From Morchella semilibera (Eukaryota > Ascomycota > Pezizomycetes > Pezizales > Morchellaceae): a stretch of 64,000 nucleotides of DNA. A program made the position numbers and the translations under genes. Shown here piece after piece: positions 1 through 13,339 of this stretch. The first letter of the stretch is position 1. The number at the start of each line of letters is the position of its first letter. The stretch is from contig WBVU01000010.1 in NCBI GenBank assembly GCA_009192285.1, positions 2,007,372-2,071,371 of the forward strand. Direction: 5' to 3'. The notes under the pieces were generated by a model. That model saw only the letters and a program-made list of their open reading frames with translations, ran no database searches and was not told the origin of the DNA.

Positions 1-2381
1 CAAAATCCAGAGACTTTGTATAAAAAATAAACTCCAATAAACGTATGACCGGGAGGGTTTTACGTCCCACAACTCACAACCTCCCCAACAGCCACCAACT
101 ATCAAACTCATGAGTACAGTACCAAAAAGAGGGGTGGGATCACTACGGTATTGCCGCTGATACGCTAGTAGTGTGGTAAGGATACGGTATTTCTACAGTA
201 CTCTTCCCCTAACGCGGGTTTAATTTGGTATTTGTCACCAAATCCCGTAGTCCTATGGCAGCGATTTCACCCCATTTTTCATACTGTACATGTAGAAAAC
301 GCATGTCTCTCTCCATTATGTAATTTTAAGGCAGATCCACAGAGATTTGCCCGGAGGCTTCTCGTCGTTTTGCGTCTGCCTTGCAGTCTACCTCGATCTC
401 CTATCCAAACAAGGCGCTACTATTGCATAGAAAGAACGCTCCAATATCGAAAACGTTTGATCAATTGATTAACCTCATTGAGCCCAGAAATACCTAGATC
501 CATTCACCTCGAGTGCATGTAGGCCGTAGCTACCGGGGACATAAGGCAAATAGCGGTGGGATTGCAGGAAATTTCACCTGATTCCACTACATGTGGCCTA
601 GATTATATATACATGCACAAGCACATATATTATTTGTGTAGAATACGTCATGTTCGATCGACTGATTGATCACCCATACATGACGTTGTTTCGACTTTAT
701 GTAGAAGTGGCTGGTTCTAACGAAGTGCGCAGATAGAAACACGCACCAGCCAGAAGCCAACTTTCTTTTGTAGTTCAACACTATTACCACCGTCAATACA
801 GATAGTTACTCATAAGTACCTCGCCACTTGCTACATGAATGAAAGTACCTTGGGTGAATTCTTTGGTAATTGAATTGGGCAATTATATCCCCCTTATCTA
901 GCTAGTTCTTACTTCACCTCAGGCTTGAGGCGCCGTGTGTAGACGCGACCTTAAACAAACTCATTCGTAGTGCGGTGCGTAACGTGATACCGACGGGAAT
1001 GTGGCTTTCAGAGCAAGATCTAGGTCCAGGAGGGTTGGAAATTCAGAGTCTATAAGGCCGGTTTCATCTTATCTGGGGATATTTTGAGGGCCGTGACAGG
1101 TGGGTGAAGGAGATAGGGCCAGGAGGAACACGTATTACGTACACTTTTAGATTATAATTACAGTGAAGGCGGTCATGGTCAATAAGAGCGTTTTAGTACA
1201 CATCCTCAGAGTCTCTTTAGATACGAACTTGCTTTAGACGTACTATGCTGCGCGCATCCGCTTCCCCGTGAACCTTTACCCAAGGACACACAATCAAGCA
1301 GCAAAAGAAGAACACACAGCTACCGTAGAAAGTTCCTTTTTTTACATAAGAGTTTCAAAACGAAGACGAATTCGCGAAGCTCTAGTCTTGGCCTTAATTA
1401 GTTTGATTTCCAAGGCTGCTAGCAACTCACAAGGCGATGGCTGCCGGCCAACTCCGACTTATCCCCTACGCCTTGGAAGGACATCTGCCTGCAATTGGGC
1501 TTCCCCAAAAATTCTTCTCCAGCCAGATTTTCATAACGCTCTCTTAATTTCTTACCGAAGTGTGGGATATAGCAAGAGTTTGGAAGCCCCAACCCCTCCG
1601 CAATCATAACGAGTGACAGTTTGTGATGATCGGTAAACCAGAGTGTTAGACATCGCCTGTGCGAACTGTTTCTGATTTAGTCCCCCATGTTCTATTAACC
1701 GGTCAGTTCGAATCTTTCTTTTGTTTGACTCAAAGATGGGTTTTAAGACAAGATACATGTGATAAGTACATGTACCAAGTATGATATGTATAAGCGGGAA
1801 TACTTTACTAGAATTGGTCGCGAAACTGCATATGTATGTAGATGTAGGTACATGTACCCTAACCCTAACATGACCTTGAACCATTCTGTCGGGACCCCCT
1901 AAGCCACCTCCTTACAAGCACACTGCTTACATGATACACACCGGAGATACCTCCGCTCGATATCTCAAGCATCGTCGTCTTCCATGCGTAAAGAATAAAA
2001 TCAAAGCTCAAGAGAAACATGTAGAGTAGTGAATTAAGTAGATGTCTTGCGCGAGTCGTCTCCATTTGGTTACCCTCCATTAACCCGTGCCATTAGATCC
2101 AATCTATGTAGTTAATGAAGGATCCTTGAAGGACCCATGCGTATAAACATGGTTTATATAGACCGGGGCAATCCAACCCTCCTCTGCTTCTGCCATATTC
2201 TCGGGTGTTAACTTGTCGAACTCCTTAGGGAGGGGGGCTGGAACGTACCAACTACAAACCTAGCTAGAAAACTGCCAAACCTAATGTTATGATAAAGCAA
2301 GGATGGGCTCATGGCATGGAAGATAAACTTATCTGCTTAGACACATACTGTTTCCCTCTAACTCCACTAACTCTAGGCGGC

Positions 2382-2484
2382 CTACCGCAAGAACTCGAAA
2401 AATTGGTTGAAAGGTGTAGATCTTGTCTGCTAATAGTAATTTTGATCCCATATGCGCAGCCAATTTTTCGAGTGTTTGTGGTAG
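2382..2484. repeat. Imperfect inverted repeat with a ~48 bp spacer
   Basis: The arms at about 2382-2408 and 2457-2484 are reverse complements over roughly 27 bases with about four mismatches. Both contain the core CTCGAAAAATTGG. The same short peptide (QPIFRV) appears when either strand is translated, which is a direct sign of the inverted repeat. It could be a remnant of a miniature inverted-repeat element. No target-site duplication was identified. Confidence 0.6.
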
Positions 2485-4285
2485 AGTCAATAATGCAAAG
2501 ACTTGATGTCTATCCATAAAGTACTATATGCGAGCATCATTTATCGGATGAGGTCTGTTCTCTATTGTAGGTACATGTTACATCATTAGCAACGGGCCTC
2601 GGCGAGCCCAGCCAACGCGAACTCACTCGATTACAGAATGCGCAAACGAGCTTGTTAATGTTGTCTTAAGATATTTAACTCCCCCCTTACCTAGTGGACT
2701 GGGGTTGTCCCGACACCCGAGTGACATCTCATGATAAGCTAACTACATGTACATGTACCAGGGTATATATCAGGGCGCTCGCGCCTTCTCGCTAAAGTGC
2801 GATATATTTAGACTCTGTTTGTGCTACCTCACGCCACACACAAACCCAAAATACATACATCCCATCAGAGAAGGGAAGCGGGGGAAAACCTTTTTTTTTT
2901 TTATAAAAACTCTGTGGCCGTTACTTGCCCTTCTGACTTCACTGGCTCGGTTGCCCTCAAATGTCTGACCTGGCTATCTACATGTACCTATCTGATGCAG
3001 CCACCATGATCCTGGGAGGCCAAGCCAATAAGAGGTACGAAAGACCCTGTGAGTTACATCTTAGTCGTTTGTTTTTTATTCAATTGATTGATGGTACAGC
3101 GTTTCCCTGTGAAATGAGCATACAGGTAGGTAGGTATTCACCCTTGGCTGGTCATATTTTGTGGTCTTCTCTACTTTAGGGGAACGCTGGATAGGATACA
3201 TGTATCTGCGACTAAGTTCAGCTGGTCTAGGTATGTACCTATAGTGTAGGTACTATATACAGGAAGATCAGACAAAAAAACTTCACTAAATACTCACTAG
3301 TGCAATGTCTAATTCAAGGACCTGCCTCTTCCCCCTTTGTAAATTCGCCGATATCACTCCGATAGGCATAGTGAGTTTGATATAGGAATGGGTCTCACCC
3401 CCCGGAACTGTCGGCCGAAGCCCGACTCCCGAACCAACCTCTTCGGCCCGTCTCTGGTGGTTTGTTTAGGTTGATTAATCACGCATTTAACTCACGTGCA
3501 CCTCCCCCCCTCCTTCTCCCACACAATCGAGGGTCGCTGATTTGCGAACATGACAACATTAGCCGCGATTGGACCAACGCAAATTATTAATGCGATTCCT
3601 TCTCTCCTTGTGAGTCAAAAGAGAGAAAATCCTTGCAACACTTTAAAAAAGCCTTTCCTTCTGGTTGCTATCCTTGGATCAGGGAAGTGGGGGCTGAAAG
3701 AAGGAAAAAGGTCGAACCGAGATATGCAGAAGCGTTTATTTAGAACATACCACATGCGGGTGTGGGATCTAGTATGGGGGGATCGGAATGGAATGTTCGT
3801 TTTCTGCGAACTTCATCATGTTCGATGGGATAATGACGAATGAACCACATGAACGTTGTCCTTTGCGCCTAAAGACGCCTTGCGCCTGCGAACCACCACA
3901 ACGAGTATTCTGTATTGGTGTATGCAGGTAACGGATCCTGAGGTGTCATGATCTAACAGCAGTTTCTATCATTAGAACAGTACCTATTCAAAATCCCCCG
4001 CAAAATGATTAATTAACCCGCACCTCTTCCAATCAGGAATCGCCGGCAAATCGTACCTACAGTAGACTAGAGTGATGGGAATCTATATTTATGAACCCAC
4101 TCCCCCGACAGAGGGTGAAAGAGAAAAGTCAACAGGCTTGATACCTGTAGAGTTTTTCTTTTCGTTTTGCTTGCTAACCAAAGTATTCCAACCCGGACCA
4201 ATGATGAGACGAGAAAGTTTTAAAGCCCCCATATACAAAAAAAAAACGTTTAACGCCACTTCCCAAAATATACATTAGAGTAATG

Positions 4286-4290
<5 letters not shown>

Positions 4291-4323
<33 letters not shown>
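4291..4323 (+). repeat. Poly-A run, 33 bases
   Basis: This is an uninterrupted run of 33 A residues. It could be a simple homopolymer or the tail of an old retroposed sequence. Nothing recognisable as a retroelement body was seen immediately upstream. Confidence 0.9.
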
Positions 4324-4328
<5 letters not shown>

Positions 4329-4965
4329 AACTCCGTTATTTGCACCCACCAGATAAACCGTCCAAAACATAGGAAACCTATTAAGAAAAACTCCTAGGAT
4401 ATCTAACTGTAGAAAGAAAGAAAAATGCACAACTATAAAAGGGTGAGGTATTAAAGAGGAGAAGAATTACAACAAAAGGGATAGGCTCAGACAGTGAGGT
4501 GAGAATAATATATGGGTTTCAAGGAGTGGGTATGTATGAGTGAGAGAAGAATGTGTAGTGTCCAGGCTGGGGAGTGAGTAAAGATCCAGGGAGGGGTGAC
4601 GAAAGGAAAGAGTAGTGATTTGACAAAATCGGACTAAGTTATCGGCAACCCCGAAGATCTAAGGTGTGCATCCGTGAAAGCTGGTGGGACAACGGCAATG
4701 ATTCGACTATCCAACCACACAGTATCGTGTGGAGAAAAAGTAAAACGGCGGGTATGCGCCAAGCGGTACCTTAAGTGTGGAAGTGTGACACAGGTTTTGT
4801 AACACACAAAAGCCGAATATGTGTGCCGGGGCTGTGTCATAACAGAGAGAGTTGTTTCCGCGGAGACCAATCCATCCGCTCAACCCTTCTATCGTTGTTT
4901 CTGTTGTACAGGCTATCCGCGCCTCACCCTTCTCTTTAAACCTTCAGAACCAATCAATGCCTTTA

Positions 4966-5030
4966 TTTCCCTTCTTCCTTTTTTTTCCTTTTCTTTTTTT
5001 TTCTTTTTTCTTTTCCCTCTTTTCTTATGC
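4966..5030 (+). repeat. Polypyrimidine tract
   Basis: This is about 65 bases made almost only of C and T, rich in T runs. It lies just beyond the stop codon of the minus-strand ORF at 5047-5691, so on that gene's sense strand it is a purine tract in the probable 3' UTR. Confidence 0.85.
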
Positions 5031-5046
5031 AGCGATTATGTACGTG

Positions 5047-5691
5047 CTACATTGTTGCACAGTTCATGTGCATTGGTGAGTATTCGACTTTACGGCCATC
5101 TGCGGTGTACCAGGTCTCGAATGTGTACTCTTCTGGAGATTTTCGCTCGGAACTTCTTCTTCGGTAATGTGACTGGTGAGACGAAGACGATGACGCTGTG
5201 GATCCTCCAGAAACCATATTTGGGGATGGCCCGTAAAACGCCGATGCGGGGGGGTATCCTGAATACTTTGGAGCAGAGCTACTATCATTAGCGGAGGGTA
5301 ATGATGGTTGCTGTTGATATTGCTGTTGCTGCTGCTGTTGATATCGATTATAATCGTAGGCCTGACATGAATCCTGCCTTGGCGATAATGGTTGCAGATA
5401 TGTGCTTGTATTTGCAGGAGATGAAACTTGCGGAGGAACATATCCGTAACCATACGAAGCTTCACTCGGGGATAGTAAGTAATGGTTATAAGGATCGTAG
5501 CTGAACTCTTGTGTGCTCGGCGAGGGTGATGGTGGTTGAGTGTATGTGTATGTCTGCAACTGCTCAATCTTGGGCGAAAAACCTCCACAGCTACTAGGGG
5601 TTGTTGCTGGAGTGCTGACCGGGGAGTTGCACCCTGGTGAGCACGAAGAGAGTGTCGAGCGTTGAGATAGTGGAGAGGAGCAATAGTCCAT
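5047..5691 (-). CDS. Hypothetical Ser/Pro/Tyr/Gln-rich protein
   Basis: This single open frame of 214 residues starts at an ATG in a reasonable context (CACAATGG). I do not recognise the family. The N-terminal third is rich in Ser, Thr and Pro with several SP/TP sites. The middle is rich in Tyr and Gln and includes a run of seven Gln (about residues 119-125) encoded by CAG/CAA repeats. A serine block of five (about residues 168-172) is followed by a basic Arg/Ser patch and a better-ordered C-terminus (FETWYTADGRKVEYSP). The composition suggests a largely disordered protein, possibly regulatory and phosphorylated. The ordered C-terminal 25 residues are the best target for a homology search. 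No signal peptide or membrane segment is visible. Its reality as a gene rests on length, composition bias and start context only, and a spliced 3' extension cannot be excluded. Confidence 0.6.
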   Translation of the reverse strand: MDYCSSPLSQRSTLSSCSPGCNSPVSTPATTPSSCGGFSPKIEQLQTYTYTQPPSPSPSTQEFSYDPYNHYLLSPSEASYGYGYVPPQVSSPANTSTYLQPLSPRQDSCQAYDYNRYQQQQQQQYQQQPSLPSANDSSSAPKYSGYPPASAFYGPSPNMVSGGSTASSSSSHQSHYRRRSSERKSPEEYTFETWYTADGRKVEYSPMHMNCATM

Positions 5692-8600
5692 TGTGAGACG
5701 ACGAATTTCAGTGATTCTGGGATGTGTGGGAGGCGTCAGATTGTTAAATAATTCAACAGAGACGTTTGTAGTTGGAGATGGTGGGTCTGTCTGGGGAACG
5801 TGCTAACGCGGCCTAGGAGGCTACCGGTGCCCTAATATATTCTTAACTGAACTTCCCGAAGGAGTCACAAAAGAGGGTGTATGTATGGACAGGACCTTGG
5901 CAAAAGAGTGAGAGAGCAGGTACATAAGGTACATGTCGGACAGGCAGGTAATAGGTATGGATGAATTGAATGTGGGTAGCTGGTTCTGCACATAATTAAT
6001 TTCTGGAAGTAACGTGGTAGGATATTTACCAAATTGATTCGGACTTGCCCGTTTTCTGGGTTATTTTGGTTACTGGGGAAGCTCGAGTCTTTTTTAAAAT
6101 ATTCCCCATTCAGATCCCCAGTTACTTATTGAAGAAGGGAAGGAATTGGAGAGAGGGAATAGGAAGGGGACGGGTAGAGTGAGTGAGAACTACATGTAAC
6201 TACATGTAATTGCACGGGCCTATCTCTTACCTGTCTATCCCTCTAATTACATAACTCACCCCCCTTCTTGCTTTAAGGTGTCGGGCCCTAACCACTCTGG
6301 TCACCTTCCTTGGTCGACTCTAGTAAAAAGATTCTTGGCCCAGGCTTAAGCTGACGTCGGACCCTTGACCGAAGAGTGCAAATGCAGATCTCCAACTCTC
6401 TGGACTTTCTCTAAACACTAACTACCACTACACACTCACCACAGCCTTTCAAGGCATTTATTTCCTCACATTTTTTTTTTGGGGGGGGGGTGATTTCTAT
6501 TTGCTAAGTGCCTTGCCCTGTTGGGGGCCATGGTTGGGTTGATCACCCACATGGCAGTTGAGCTTAAATGACTTGATGTGACTTGATTTCCAGCATGGAA
6601 GTCCACCAGTGCACCACAATCACCCCTTCCAAAGATTTAGTTGTGCTTCGCCTCAATCAATTCCTGCTAGAAATGTCCCTTTGGGTTGAATTGGGGGGGG
6701 CTATCGTTATCGACTGGCTATATGAAACGCAACGTGTGTGCTTGTGTACCTACTTACGTCTCCCTCCAATGCGCCGCCGTCGGACGGTCTTCCGCCCTTT
6801 TAACGGTATTCTAGAACCATAAATCTAGCACTGCTTGAACGTATCATATCATCTTAAAGATGGTCGTCATGATATGTACCTAACTACCCCTAATTAATCC
6901 CACGATGACCAATAGAATCGATATATAGACTAAGCGTATATTGTATGAAGAGCTTCACGAAAGTAAGCAAACCCAGGCGTGTCATGTTCCCCCCCCCCCC
7001 CCCCCCAAATTCCTCCCTTAGTTCTTCCGCCCCCAGGGGATTTTTGACGGCGGACATGGTCCTCCAAATTCTACGTTGTTGCCGTTGATTCATGGAGCTG
7101 AGTTTCTTATTATGGGTAGGTTCCTCCGAGATTGCATACCTGGGAACCACTCGCATCCCGCAAAAAGCCCTTTTTCGAGGAAAAGAAAAGAAGAATGGGA
7201 AAGAAAACCCCCCATACACGATTATATTCGGGTGGTTCTTTGACTTGTCACGCTGGTTTCGTTGTTTCAAAGAAACTCTCGTGCCTGCGCCAGGAACCAT
7301 GGGTGTGTATCGGATCGATTCCAGCTTGCGTTTCGGCGGCCGAACTCCGGTTATCGGGCGCGGGGTGCTCGGCCCCGGTAGGACGAGGATTAAACTCCAA
7401 TTTTCAACGGGGAGATGTAGGTGCAGTTATTGATCAGCCTTCCTACGTACGCATCACTGCCTACTGTTATGATAGTTGATCCAAACCGATGAAGTGTGGC
7501 TTTCACAATGGGACTTTATTTGTGACTTGTTGCAACTGCCACAAAAAGGGTACTTGCACGTCTGAGCCCACAATGTTGACTAACGATTGGGCTACGGCAA
7601 CCTAATATGACTCCCCCCCCCAATTGGCATTTGGAATTATGCCTTTGTTCTTCCTATATGATGGCTCTTAAGATCCTATTTAGGGGCACACGATTGTTTC
7701 CCCTCTATAAAAATAGCCTTAAACTAGCTATCATCTGATAGAGCTGCATGCTAACAAACCCATGATAGGTGATAACAACGTCACTGGTTTCACTTCAAAG
7801 TCCATAGCATTATAAATGGAAACTTTGCGCCTTGCCTACGATCGGCAATGGGCTTTGAGATAGAGGGGGAGCCAGCCGGCCACTCCGATGATCATCACTA
7901 AGTGCGACTATCTATATCAGAGATCGTGGCAGAACTTTATCCAAACGCGATCAGATTTCTGACCCTAAACTGTTTCAAGCATATCAGTGGTACAAGATAA
8001 TAGTTTCTCCAGTCAACTCGGTGTCTAGTCTGACGTGTTTAGATACGTTGAGTGGACTCGTGTACCCTACTGGTGACACCCCGCATCCTCAAAGAACTTT
8101 CCATCCCCAGGTACAGGTACAGGGAAAAAAGGCTTCGCGGAAACTTTAAATATAGTACCTTCTTACCAGTGCCTGGTTGACAGGCTACCTGCCTACCTGT
8201 CTACCTACTTGCCTTCTCACACATACCCCCACGAGAAAGAGATATAATATTCCAGTTGCTAATAGGGTGAAACACCAGGCTGCATCCTAAGTGGGTTACC
8301 GGGGGTCACTGACGCTAAAGCAAGGAAATTTATCCCCAAGTCATAACAGGCGGGCTTGAAACTCTATTGATTGGATCGAAATTCCAGGTCTTTCAACAAC
8401 CCAGACGTGATTCCTTGCAGTAATTCAGCCCGCGGATCATGTGGTCATATGGGGGATCGCCTTGCCTGCCTTACACATGTCAGTAGTATGCTGGTTATTC
8501 TTGAATAACTATATAGAGTGCTTGGCATGTTCTATTGGGGAGGTCACCGATCTAAAAGAACATAATCATAGATTATCACTCGAAACACGGGAAAGCGGTT

Positions 8601-11600
8601 TCGTGCTCAACTTGTCGTTAATTGTGTGCAACGCTTTCATTCTCGATAAATAAATAACCAGATTTGGTCATTTTCACGGTTGAACTCTAAGATGTGACTA
8701 TTACATGTATTTTTAGGATTATGGGGACGTGCAGGAAGAGCGACTCAGCCTACACCCTTTATCAAAGCATCAGCGCTCTAATCGTATGGAGTGATAGGTA
8801 TGCCTCGGACTGTTGCTCAAAAATCCTTTAGAACATCAAAAAACATCAGAACGTTTCTAATCTAATGGCGCAGTAGTTACTTAGAACACAGGCCTCGTAG
8901 CTTAAGTCGATATCAGAGTTCAGTAGGAATCATCTAAGCTACCCGATCCGTACCAATTAACCAGTGTAAAGTCTATACGTTTATACTATCAAATCACTCT
9001 TACTAGAAGCCGGCTTCATTTACCCTCGATCGATCAGTCATTTTCATTCCCGGAAAATCTTATTACGATAGAAAGCCTATGGGTAACTATCTGACCAAGG
9101 TAGCCTATTTTACAGGCCAAACCATCTTTTTACATGCCGCAATGGAGTACAAACCTCGCTAAAAAGGCTTTTTCGGGCAAGTTAGAGTTCCCTGCCAGCG
9201 ATTTACTTTCTCCAGGCATGGTAGGTTTCTTTAATTGCATTTAGTGGCCCCTGGCCACAACCGCTCTCTAAATATAGGGGCACGGTCGCTTAATATCCAG
9301 CTGAACTTGACTATGCTCTAGGATCGAAATATTATTCCTTTTTGTTGATGTCTGGATCCTATCAAGCCGGCCAGGGCTGCTGGTGAAAACTGGGATTAGA
9401 CTGACACAAAACAGCACGGAATATATCCTGCAGCTGCTGCTGCATAGGCAAAAAAGGCGCAAACCGCAGAGCATTGACGGTGGTACTAGAACAGTCATTC
9501 GTGACGCACCACGACCTCTCTGCTACTCTAAAGATATATATCTCCAGGAGGCTAGTATCGCAGCCTCTTTGCTGGGTCCCTCCATGATTCGGAGAAGCTC
9601 AAACCCATGGCTGGTTGTACGCCTTATTTCCGCTACGACCGGTTACGTTCGAATGACCAAAGATCTTCATAACCGGCACGAAACCGGAATTGTGATTCAA
9701 GTAGACTGAACAAATCCTACAAGGACTAGTACTGCTTCTTTACTTCTGCCTAATCAACGAAGGGGATCTCTTACTACCTGGTCATGACTATCTAATGCGT
9801 TGTCAGGTTTACTCACACCTATCTATATGGAACTGCTGGACCAGTTATACTCGAGCTCAGGGATGTCTATTCCCTAGTATAAGTGTCCACGATCGCAAAC
9901 CTTACGCCACATTTCTTATGGCTCATGAACGTTGATTGTGGATGGTTGTTTTAAGGTTATTGCCATTTTTGGTTAAAGCATTGACAAGGGTTTGTAAATC
10001 GGAAGTTTAATTTCCGAAGGAAAAACTTTAAAAACTTTATTTCAAGAACCTTGGCCGGGCCCAAATCAGGCTATTTACAAAACGGGAGTCAATCATAGTA
10101 TCTCCAAGAGATAAGGTTCGATGTATCAATAACCAAAAAAAAAGTAATGATGAAACTGGCATTTGATCGGGACATAGGCGTTGTGTATTGGGGGTTCGAG
10201 TTATCGGTTTTCACTAAGACCAGCGTAAATCAGAGCCATGTTTTATGCTGGCGTGAATACGGGTTTGTGAAAGGCCTTATACAGATCAAAGTCCTCACTA
10301 TCGGCAACTCCAAATATTAAAATACACACAATGGAATGTGCGTACCCTCTTGATCCGGTGTAGGGCGGAGCCGGAGCCGAGTGATCTTGTATGGACTATA
10401 AAAATTTAGATCCTGTGTGCAGTGTACTGATCGACAAAATAAACAAAAAGTGAAATGTTCTAGCTAGCTAAGCTCAGACTAAGCTTTGGATATCATGAGG
10501 GTGCGGAGAGTATGGTAGTACAGCAAGAGCTTTCTTTAAGTGTACACTCGGGACCGAAGTTCGGTACCCTTATAGCGAAAGATTACCTTGTAGAATAGCA
10601 AGCTTTAGCTGTATAGAGAATATGATTGACATACTTTGGTGTATGTTAAAAATAATTACCCACATGTTTCTAAATTAGCATCTCAAAGAAAATAGTAATA
10701 TGTTATTTCTATATATATTGTTTCCGTTTTTTCCGCTCTGCCGGCCGTGGCGAGCCTACTAACTGGGTCTCTCTTGTGCAGCTGTGAGCTAAAGTAGCAA
10801 GGCCAGCTTGCGAATTTTGAGGACACCGTTAATATCGGACCCAGCGATATATGTTGTCCCAATTCTCCGCTTCACTTTTAGTTGTGATTTCACCTGGCCT
10901 GTGACTCTCCAATCACTTCTCCAGACTTTCAAATCCCATCTTATATAACTTCTAAGTGAAGCGTGCCCTCCTCCAAATATAGCTTTCTAAGAGAGTTCTG
11001 ACCGTTTGAGAAAAGATCATTTTGTCACACCTTGATAACCTACTTATATTAATGAATCGGTCAATTAATCAACCAGCCTTGCTAGCCTCAAGAGCACCAT
11101 GGCCGGGAAGATGCATGCGTAAATGGACTACACATAATCAATCAATCAACCAATCTCAGGACGAGCCTTATCAATCAATCAATCAATCGAGGAACCAGAG
11201 AACCCGAGTGACCATCTGTGTGCCAAGCGAGTTCTAGTCCCACGCAAACCTTCGACCCCAAAGCCCAGATAGCGGCCAATGACGAAGTAGAATCTCCCAT
11301 ATACATGTATTTATAAAGGAGTAGTATTAATAACACAATACATCATATCTTAGCATATATATTTCGAGGCAAGTTCGCAAGACCCGCCTCATGGTAAACA
11401 CCTTCAACCCCCTCTCACCAACACCTCCTAGACTAGAAGCCACAGATTCATAACGAGATATTCTAGATCGGCCATAAAGATATAGATATTGAAGTAGTTA
11501 GGCGCTACACCAAGTAACTCCGCAGCTAGAGGTATGCTGAACTATAACCTCATCACCGTCCCCGGGGGGGGGGGGCACTAGCCTTCATATAATATTTCCT

Positions 11601-13057
11601 AGGTATAACCCGCTTAATTTAGGTATAAGCGATGACCTGGGAAACTTAATTATGCTTAAGAGAAAATAAAAAGCCTATCTGAGGGCGACATCGGCTAACA
11701 TGAAACCCTGCGGTGATTAGATCTGAAATCACAAGCAAAGCTTCCCAGACTGCGCACCAAATGTTTGATGTGTTTTCGCCATAGGATGGATACACATACA
11801 TCTAGCACCTATTCTGGCTCTAGGATTTCTACCTAAGTCGTTATTAATTTCAAACCGGTGCGAAAATGGTGGTCATTTTGGGGGCTGAAGTGTCTTGAGC
11901 CATCGTCGCGCATCACGGTTCGTCACTCGAATGGGGGTGGTTTTTAGCATCCTATTGTGTAGGTTCTTTGGGGGGGTAGATTGATTTAGATGATGAAACA
12001 AAGTGCGATTCTCGCTCCCGCCCTGGTGCGCAGGGGAGTTGATGTTTGAATACAAGCTGCGATCCCAAGTCCACAGAATCCATCTAAACTATCATTCAGG
12101 GGCAGCCTAGGGAATTGCGGTGGGAGGGGTTTGGGAGCCTTATTCTCTCGAACGTCAGATCTCTGGTACGATCTTCATCCTCGGTTCTGAAACTGCCGTT
12201 CATGGTCTAGCGTGCTCAGCCCCAAATTTGCCAAGTCCTGAGAAAGTTTAGCGTGTAGCCCTCATGCGCGCCTTACCTTCGCACCGTGTTAATGACTCGG
12301 ATGGATAATCGCGGCTACTATGAGTACATTACGCACCCCGGAATACAGACCTGGCTCACTCACCTACGTCAAGTTATCAACATACTCGACAAAACGACCA
12401 CAGAAAATCGTTATGTGCCTTAGACTGATGAACTCAAAGAGATGAAGTACACAGCTCCCCTGACCGGACGAAATACTAATTGCCAGCGCATCCCATATCC
12501 TGCCTTACTCGTCGTGAAGGGTCATGTAGACAACGTTTAGAGAGCTGAGCCTGCTCTCAAGATTTGCACACAACGCCGACGTGTTCACATACGGGCACTT
12601 TTCATCAAACCCGGTATGTTTACAGACATGTAGCTATAGGCTATAATTACTTTTGACGGCCCTGTATCATCAATAGCTATATTTACTCCTGCATCACAGT
12701 GTGAGGCTGATTGATACCCAGGAATTTGTTTTCATAGCCTTTCCCGTCAGGTACTAAGTATTTAAATGTCCAAACATCCCCCCCCCCCCCCAAGCATTAA
12801 CAGACTCATATATTAAATCGGTTTACCTTCTTCTCTACTAATATTTTACCATAACTCTCGGGTGCTACTCCTTTTCTCGGTGCCGACCAGCCCCTTGGCT
12901 AAGTTTACTCTCGAGCTCTCTATATATTGCGACCTTGGAATATTTCAAACCTCAGGTGGGAATGAATTTTAGTTAATCGACTCTTAATACATGGAAAGAT
13001 ATTCTTACAATGGTGGCGGATTTTGATACAGTTGTTCGCGGTTGTCTTTCATCCGAT
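5692..13057. other. Gene-free AT-rich intergenic region
   Basis: No supported gene is visible in over 7 kb. Open frames stay short and show no family motif. Visible features are a 10-G run near 6481, an 18-C run (6989-7006), a 15-C run (12778-12792), tandem ATCA/CAAT repeats near 11,055-11,190 and scattered ACATGT palindromes (6193, 6204, 11304). The texture of interrupted frames and mixed composition fits old decayed repeats, but I could not assign a class. Confidence 0.55.
6989..7006 (+). repeat. Poly-C run, 18 bases
   Basis: This is an uninterrupted C run (poly-G on the other strand), one of a series of G/C homopolymers of 13 bases or more in the intergenic DNA of this window. Confidence 0.9.
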
Positions 13058-13270
13058 CTATATATTGGGCCCCACTATTAGCTGCAACCTTAACGTTTGA
13101 CAAGAGGTCCCACCAATATCCTCGTTTCTCTGATCAACCGCCGCCCATAGGGCACCACCACCGCATGCACTGACATCTGCTCCTCTGTCCAGCAGTAGCT
13201 TCACAATATCCTCGTTCCCCTCACGAGCTGCCGCCTGCAGGGCACTGCCGAACTGTGCATTGACATCCAT
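13058..13270 (-). pseudogene. Ankyrin-repeat fragment
   Basis: The minus-strand frame encodes one clear ankyrin repeat (GSALQAAAREGNEDIVKLLL followed by DRGADVSA) and the start of a second (GGALWAAVDQRNEDI), then loses the pattern. Ankyrin repeats are protein-interaction modules found in many fungal NACHT and STAND-type proteins. Here only about 50 residues survive, with no flanking domain and no further repeats on either side, so I read it as a remnant of a larger gene or a fragment moved by a mobile element. A 34-base poly-T run (13306-13339) lies just upstream on the gene's strand. The ankyrin identity is secure; the pseudogene status is inferred from the truncation. Confidence 0.7.
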
Positions 13271-13304
13271 GCATCGTTAAAACTCTATCAAGGTTAGCCG
13301 GCAT

Positions 13305-13305
<1 letters not shown>

Positions 13306-13339
<34 letters not shown>
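13306..13339 (+). repeat. Poly-T run, 34 bases
   Basis: This is an uninterrupted T run next to the ankyrin fragment. Read on the minus strand it is poly-A lying 5' of the fragment, so it is not that fragment's own tail. Confidence 0.9.

Larger units (their letters stand above)
1..5046. other. Gene-free AT-rich intergenic region
   Basis: I see no coding sequence that I can support here. Open frames are short and share no recognisable motif. The stretch contains an imperfect inverted repeat (2382-2484), a short telomere-like run (CCCTAA twice, about 1857-1868), several ACATGT palindromes (for example 1755, 1768, 1850, 2745 and 2751), a 33-base poly-A run (4291-4323) and a long polypyrimidine tract (about 4966-5030) beyond the 3' end of the next gene. 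It may be decayed mobile DNA, but no family could be named. Confidence 0.6.

Noticed and set aside
1693-1725. GTTCGAATC resembling a tRNA T-loop
   Set aside because: The flanking bases do not form the T-stem and no acceptor stem or box A was found at the right distance. No tRNA or rRNA gene was recognised anywhere in the window.
1856-1870. Telomere repeat suggesting a chromosome end
   Set aside because: Only two CCCTAA units are present and the sequence continues normally on both sides, so it is an interstitial word.
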